Source of the DNA: Apostichopus japonicus
Lineage: Eukaryota > Echinodermata > Holothuroidea > Aspidochirotida > Stichopodidae
Direction: 5' to 3'
Assembly: GCF_037975245.1 (NCBI RefSeq)
Contig: NC_092579.1
Span: forward strand, 23,667,166-23,731,165
Length of the DNA stretch: 64,000 nt
The notes beneath the pieces were generated by a model. That model saw only the letters and a program-made list of their open reading frames with translations. It did not search any database and was not told where the DNA came from. Numbering within the stretch: position 1 is the first letter of the stretch; every line of letters starts with the position of its first letter. The position numbers and the translations under genes are program-made. Positions 33,201-64,000 of this stretch are shown here, one piece after another.

Positions 33201-36200
33201 TTTGTTCCTCTTTCTAATTGGGTATATATGACATTTTAAATCTATACAATTCCTTTAAAAGTAAAGCCTTAGTACATAATTTACAAGCTTTTTGTCGAGT
33301 TTGCTTAATTTCTCTTTCCTACCGCTCTGTCGATGGAATCACATAACATTACTTTGTTATCAGGAATCTAACCTTTCCATTGACTTTCGAATATAAACCA
33401 TCAGATTTTGGTTAATTTTCAAGGAAAAACTATATATTAGTACAACTTTCAGTCTCATATTTCTTTTTGAACAGTGCTTTTCGAAACCGATTTAAGGTGT
33501 AGCCAACTGAAGCGATTGATTATTCATTGATTTAGCCAAATCAAATCATTTGTTTACTGTAAGTTGACTTTGTCACATATTAGTCTTGCGTTGTTATTTA
33601 TTATGCAAATGTACCCGAAGCATGAAAAGGCTATATATCCAGGGGGTGAACCTCACGGTAATCCAGGGCCCCCGGACAATTTTTTTTTTTACTAAAAATA
33701 GAAATAAATAATTAGCATGGTCACTGCGCCCGTATGCACGAGAGACTTAATCAACGATTAAACAACCAGGTTCGTCGACAAGACAAATTGTCGAGATTTA
33801 AGCCACGTCTACATATATACATTCTATAATTACCTAGACAAGGTAAAGAATATTGCAACACAATGTGTAAGCAAATATCGAACTCGGTGCGTAGTAGGTT
33901 ATATGGACGCTAGTGGGGTCTCTACTTAGTTCTCTGGGCCCTCGGGGCTGTCCGATTACCAAACATGTCAACCGATTGGGGATTTTTCAAAATGTCAGTC
34001 ACTTTTTCTAGCATCTGTTCTGGATGACAGTTCCCGATGGGTAACCCCCACCCCCCACCCCTCCACCACCTATTCCTTTTCCCCCTGATATTCTATCCTC
34101 TTTTTCATGTTTAAACTAGTTCAGGAAGTTGAACGAGGCTGATAACCAAGATGGTTTCACTCTTCTGCAGGTGCATGCATGTATATATACGTACAGATAA
34201 GACGAATGCAGCCTATCATCATGATATATACTGTATTGAATCTTCGTGATGACCTGATGGCAAAAATTAATTATTATTATTATTATCACGGTTAGGTATC
34301 AAATTTTAAAATCGATCGAAAGTGTATTTGCCATGAACAACAGAACACTCTTCCTTCGCATATCTGTTTGCGAGTGAAGCCTGTACTTGCAAGGTCGGTA
34401 TAGAAGCCCCGCAACAGGAAGATTGTGCGGGAGCGTGTGTGGGTTGTGGGGTCCACGATTTATAGCGACAAGAACAATAAAAAGTTCAGCCTATAAAGCT
34501 AGAAAGTTCAAGTTTGTGATCTTCTAAGCTTGACTGGTTCTTGTTAAACTACTTGAGATCAGCGGTGTGTAGGTTGGTTAAAGCTCTACTGACTCTCTGC
34601 ATAAGGTGATTTGCCAAGTTGTGTGTATACTGTTGTGTATAGGATTTCCAAATGCCTCTCCTCGGTAAAATCAGAGGTAATCTTTAGTATTGTGATTGGT
34701 TATTAGTTCATAACTATTCATTATCTTGTATGTCATGTGATGTGATGTGGTCAAGAGACCCAGATCAAAGCCTCTGGAAGGATCTTTTCTTGTTTTCTCC
34801 GCCAATAACGTCCTGAGAGGTGTAAAATGATTAATTGAAAAGCAGACGTAGATAAATCAATTAAAATTCGAGTCGAATCAGACCTTAATTGTGTTTCTGT
34901 TTATGGTTAATTAACCTGAGATGTCTTACTAATCAAGTGTACAATCGAAACGCAACATACACTATAGGCCTACCTTTCAACGTGTGATAAACCAATTATA
35001 TAAACACTGTTGATCATTAGCAGTGCTTGCCCCCCTTTCTTTGCAATTCCATTGTTTTCTATTGTACACTATTGTACTTATTTACATTCTCTGCTTATTA
35101 ATTAAATATGTCTTTCTAGATTTATTATTCACAAGAAATAGCTTGACGAGTATCATGTGTTTAAACTGTTCGTCACTGAATAACACTATTTTTAAAAAGA
35201 GTGTTTTTCATTTGATGGTGATCGTATTTTTCTACTCTACTCGCCGAGAGTATAACTTCTCAAAAAAATGTAGGCCCTTATAGCCTAACTAGGTATGTTG
35301 CATTTCGAATATTGAAAGTTAAAGTTATCACTTCTCCCAAACAATGCTAAGTAGAATCTTACTCCGCGGGGCCGGAATTAACTTGTGAGGGATGGGGCGG
35401 GCCATACGATTGTGTGTGTTTTTTTTTCAGCATAACCTACTTGGGGAATGGCAGTATAATTGTTACTGAGTTATACGCCATGTGTATAAGAACAGCTGTA
35501 ACGCCGAAGCTGTAGGCATAATGTATAAGCTGTCTGGCATATAACTGCATTGTTAGCAATATATATATATGCCATAAATGTCATTGTGTTATACGCTCGT
35601 GGCCGGTATTCCTTTACATTATAACTATAATTGAATATCATGTAAACACGTAGTCCCGTATATTCAGGTCGTAGAGCCTATAGTGTTTTCTGAAAGGAAA
35701 GAAAATATTTTTTGAAATGCATATACCCAAGGAGTAACATCAAACACCACCATCTGCGATCTTTTTTCCCGGAGTAATGAATTAAGGTATAATCTGAGGA
35801 AAATAAATCACCTTTACAAAATTTAACTACATCAGGAGATTTGAACAGAATATTGAAAAGGGATTTACATCTAGCGTTGGTCCATGGAGTGGAACTCTGC
35901 ACCTTTAAGTGACACATTACTTTCACCGAAATATTATACTATGATGTAGACCTGCTATTTATTTTATGACACTTGGCGTACTTTTATTAATTCATAAAGG
36001 AATAACTATACATATGCATAACACATTTGACTATGGGAAATTCTCTGAGTGAAAAACCGGCAAGCAGTTAAAAATTACACATGTATTGTCGTTACTGAGA
36101 CGTATCCTGAACCCCTCACTAGGAAATATCCATAGGGAATATGCTTATTTGTGAAGAACATTTGCAAAGGAAGTGTGTTCTGTTGATAATGGAGATACAC

Positions 36201-36679
36201 TTTCTATAGGCTATATACGATTAAGCCTAACTGTGATGATATAAACTGAATAATCATGAACATAACATAAATATTCAACGTCTAATTTAAATACACATTC
36301 CGTCTTGGTGACTAAGTAATTCAACCCATTTCATGTGTGTGTGTTATTATAACACAAACCCACACGGATTAGTGACCAAAAGTTAAATGCAGAACATCTT
36401 AAGTCATTACTTTTAATTATTGGAAAGTGTAAATTAAAAGACTTAACGGAATTAGCTTTAATTAATCTATATTATGAGTGATCGTAGTCGTAATAAAGCA
36501 GAAACAGTATTGCGTTATGCGTTTTGTTTTATGACCGGACCACACTTTGCCTCTTCCGCTACATTTTATATCAGTAACAAAATAAAGAGTCCATATAAGT
36601 ATATGGAAACTAAATATTGAGAGGTGTTTGTATTTTCTATGAGTTTGTTCTTACGATAGATTAAAACCGTATACAAAAA
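30241..36679. other. Intergenic, no confident gene
   Basis: A pure pyrimidine tract lies at 30379-30430 and short AT repeats near 32645. The TTAAAGG-type starts near 33112 (TTAAAGGAGCAATC) and, on the minus strand, near 35908 (TTAAAGGTGCAGAG) may be further TTAA-flanked short elements whose other ends I could not fix. A 73-codon plus-strand frame at 31589-31810 shows no recognisable domain and is not called. Confidence 0.4.
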
Positions 36680-36820
36680 CGCTCAAACTATTGATATTTT
36701 CAAGATATTTCTAAAACATTACCTGTTTGAACGAGCGTTATTACCATGTAACTGTCTCATAGCGCATTTGAACACCTTTTGTTGATATTGGCGCTATAGT
36801 AATATTTCTGATTGATTGAT
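36680..36820 (+). pseudogene. L2-type LINE 3' end
   Basis: Plus-strand translation gives FKIFLKHYLFERALLP, matching the family's terminal FKxxLKTxLF. After a stop comes GGCGCTATAGTAATATTTCTG and a short TGAT repeat, the usual L2 3' tail form. Only the last about 140 bp are present. Confidence 0.7.
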
Positions 36821-37670
36821 ATACGGAGGTTACATAAATTAGTTTTCTTTTCTATTCACAATAGGTGCTCGGGATCTTTTCTGGGGCGGAATCAAATGTT
36901 CTGGGTAAGTTCATCATTGCATGGTTAACCATTATATATCTATAGTTTGCAAATGGAGAAATGTGTAAGCGTCGGTATTTCTTCGCTTCTCGAGCTTTGG
37001 CTGAGATCATGTGTAGTATCTGTGCGGTTTCCAGATACACTGTGGACACCTGACGCAAAGAGTTGAACTCCCTGTGTTACGTAGCACCATCTTGATCACA
37101 TGGTTACAGTCTCAACACAATGGGATGGTGTTAAGAGTTACCAAGTTGTTTGGATTCCATACCCAGGCTCTATCATGGGCGACCTTTCTAAAAAAGTATA
37201 CTTTACTTTGATGTGTAATATATTGACGATTTCTCAGGTACTCACCATGTTACGTCACAATTTTGTACAGTGCTTGACGATATTGATTATCGTCTGCAGC
37301 GTAATGACAGAGTAGCATTTAGTTGGTACTGGGCAATTTATCATGTATCGTATCAACAAAAACTTTTCTTTTACAGGCTTTATACGCTGAATTTCCACAA
37401 TATGCATGCATTACCTCTCGTGGTCTATGTTTTTTGTTTGAAGACAATCGTATTTAAAATAACACAAAATCGCAATTTTCAATGAAATAGGTTCACCCAC
37501 ACTTGTTCTGTTCACAACATACACTTCCCTATATATATACATACAACGTTCAGTGGTGTCCAATGCAAAGCCTCAATTCTTAGGTGTGAAACGACTCCGA
37601 TCTAACTAGGCTCTTCTAACTCTTCATAGTGTTTCTTTCATTTTGATATTCTATTTGCTGTTTTTTACAG

Positions 37671-62132
<24,462 letters not shown>

Positions 62133-62212
62133 GTAAGAAGTGTTACGTCTTTGATCTTGCCCGCCCTCGATATTTCTGCAGGATGTTGCAGGATTCGCAG
62201 TTACGTACTTAA

Positions 62213-62560
62213 AGGCATTGAAGACTCACCCCAAACCACGTGCCGCGCTCTGAAAAAGTTCACTTTCCGTTGCTTGCAAATGACGTTTTCTTCTTGTCGC
62301 TACAAAATGCAGACAGTAATGAAATGTGATACCTTGTTATCTTTTATCTAGACCTGAGATGTCCACGCTGCTATGTACACTGTGTTGTGGGTATTGACCG
62401 TAGCTGTATGTATTGACTGTACACTAGTGTCTAATTACCGACGGTAGCAAGCTGTGTGTGTACTTTCTGGGATCGATTGTGGTGTCTAAGACTTCCTCAT
62501 TCGAAACTAGGTCAGATTACCGGCATTAGACGTTTCTTTTTGCGCGAGTCTTCACACCCT
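62213..62560 (-). mobile_element. MITE family A, full copy, 348 bp
   Basis: TTAA lies at 62209-62212 and 62561-62564. The ends AGGCATTGAAGACTCACCC and (inverse) AGGGTGTGAAGACTCGCGC match. It reads through the site where the copy at 22886-23275 carries its 25-bp insertion. Confidence 0.92.
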
Positions 62561-63030
62561 TTAAAGCTTTCGTTTTTAAAAACAGGTCATGTTTCATTTT
62601 AATAATGATGTGGACATGACATCCTGGAAAGTAGACATATATGTGTACAGATAGGGAAAAAGGATTCTTCCTGTAGTTTCGGGAAAATTATTAAACAAAT
62701 GTTCATAATAGTCAGTCATTGTTATATTGTGACAACCATAGTCAACAGGTTTCACATGACACCTGCTGCTTTAATAGAGCTCTATGATAGTTAAAACCAA
62801 AAGAGAAAGAGGAAGCAACATGATACAGCTGGTGATTTCTTGGGCTTCCTCTGTAGACGATTAATTTTGTCACTTTTTTAAACAGTTAATGTGTTGTGCT
62901 TTGATATTTAATATTTCAAAGAATGACTTTCGCCTGATGAAGGTCAATTTCAACAAATTACTGCCGGCTGGATTTCGAGTACCAGTTTTGATTCCTTGCC
63001 ATAGGCAAAAGGAATCTATGCCACTGTGAT

Positions 63031-63080
63031 GGTGTATGGGTGTGTGTGTATGTGTGTGTGTGCGTGCGTGTGTGTGTGTG
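63031..63080. repeat. (GT)n microsatellite
   Basis: An imperfect GTGTGTGTATGTGTG-type run of about 50 bp. Confidence 0.9.
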
Positions 63081-63189
63081 GCACCTTGGCTGTTAAACAC
63101 TGAAACTCCAAATTAAACTTGAATGAACTTCATACTTGATGTATGGATCCATCTTAGTGATAAAAAGTAACCTATAATTTGTTAGTGAA

Positions 63190-63650
63190 GATCAGTGATC
63201 ATTTGAGGTCAGGAAAGGTCAAAGTATGAAATCCTTGTCAAAATAATAACTCCTAAATTAAAGGTTTTATTAACCTCATACTAAAGATGTAAACTCATTC
63301 TATTGTTTTCTGTTGAGGTCAACGGTCACTTTAGGTTAACAGAGGCCAAAGTCTCAAAAACCTGGAAACACTCCAACTTCAAAAAGAAAGGTCGGATGAA
63401 TTTCGTACGTGGTATGTGCATCCACCTTAGTAAGTTACAGAAACCTGTTGTTTTCTGTGGAGTTCAAAGACATTTAAGGTCAGCAGAGGTCAAAGTCTGC
63501 AACTACAAAGCTACAAGTTAGGTGAAAGTTCATACTTTGGATGTGAATCAACCTTAGTGAGTGCAAGAAACCCTGTTGTTTTTGCTGGGGTATGTCCAAG
63601 GTAGTTTGAGGTCAAGAAAAAGTATGAACACTTTGTTAACAGGTCCACAC
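63190..63650 (-). repeat. Inverted GACCTC tandem array, unit about 130-145 bp
   Basis: TTGTTTTCTGTxGAGxTCAA with CAGAGGxCAAAGTC recurs at about 63303, 63448 and (weaker) 63575. It is the inverse of the family at 21455-21955. Confidence 0.75.
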
Positions 63651-64000
63651 GAGTTTGAGAACCTTCATGATTGTGAGAATTAAGCAATGGTCAAAACTTG
63701 AAAATCTCGTCCGAATTGTGACATTAAATTTTCTCATGCGGAAATGTTGCAAAGAAGTACCGAGATGATTGGTCGTTGGTTGTCGTTTTCAAGAATTAGT
63801 ATTTGAACGCTTATACATGTTTATCTTAAACGGCTTGGATTACGGCATGACATAGACACCTGGAGAACTACCCTCAGAACGGTCATACTACAGTAGTCAA
63901 CAAAGTTAGAAGAAAAGAGATCAAAAAGTCTTAAAACACATCTCTAAGGAAACACTTCATAATTGATTTCAACAGTTGTTACTATTTTGTCTACTACTTT

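Larger units (their letters stand above)
62133..64000. other. Intron, open at the window end
   Basis: Contains a MITE A copy, a GT microsatellite and the inverted GACCTC tandem array. No further exon was recognised. Confidence 0.5.

Noticed and set aside
33640-33970. Inverted-repeat element with CCAGGGCCCCCGGAC-like ends
   Set aside because: The two ends match only in part and no target duplication was found.
37247-37312. Signal-peptide-like first exon for the polycystin-1-like gene
   Set aside because: The visible donors are in phase 0 while the next exon needs phase 1. It is kept only as a lead.

Overview
The window is eukaryotic: coding exons are split by GT-AG introns, and the intergenic DNA is AT-rich and packed with transposon remains and microsatellites. 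Two protein families point to a marine deuterostome: a lengsin-like glutamine-synthetase homologue and a WSC/PKD-domain polycystin-1-like gene. The repeat style (GCCTAGGC-rich stretches, many hAT-type and TTAA-flanked short elements) suggests an echinoderm, perhaps a sea cucumber. The species assignment is inference.

Layout. 1-22.9 kb holds no convincing host gene. It is a transposon graveyard: a Penelope-like RT remnant (370-790), L2-type and CR1-type LINE remnants on the minus strand (about 8.9-9.3 and 13.7-14.0 kb), and five hAT-type elements with perfect 8-bp target-site duplications (977-2372, 5689-6281, 10240-14483, 16026-17040, 19084-19383). It also holds two 22-29 bp micro-elements that are little more than hAT termini, and a perfect 84-bp-arm palindrome at 18.4-18.6 kb that carries a hammerhead-ribozyme-like core on each strand. 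22.9-24.7 kb is an intact single-exon lengsin-like gene on the minus strand, with a MITE inserted 8 bp after its stop. 24.8-37.6 kb is intergenic with MITEs and tandem repeats. From 37.67 kb to past the end runs a plus-strand polycystin-1-like gene. Eight exons have compatible phases: two encode a WSC domain, two the first PKD domain and following linker, two a middle region, and then one a second PKD domain and one a short downstream piece. The 3' part of the gene lies outside the window.

The 11.5-kb intron after the WSC exons contains an intronless antisense gene for a single-pass membrane protein (40624-41418). It also contains a 2.5-kb pyrimidine-rich 21-bp minisatellite (46.16-48.64 kb) and a possible alternative terminal exon (48717-48895). 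Later introns carry (TA)n tracts, an 804-bp TTAA-flanked element, a tRNA-derived pseudogene/SINE head and further MITEs.

The most novel observations are two families of ultra-short palindromic insertions. One has three copies, each exactly 25 bp with 7-bp flanking duplications. The other has two copies of 22 and 29 bp with perfect 8-bp duplications, and its termini match those of the 4.2-kb hAT element at 10240-14483. Two of these insertions can be checked against unfilled paralogous sites inside the window.
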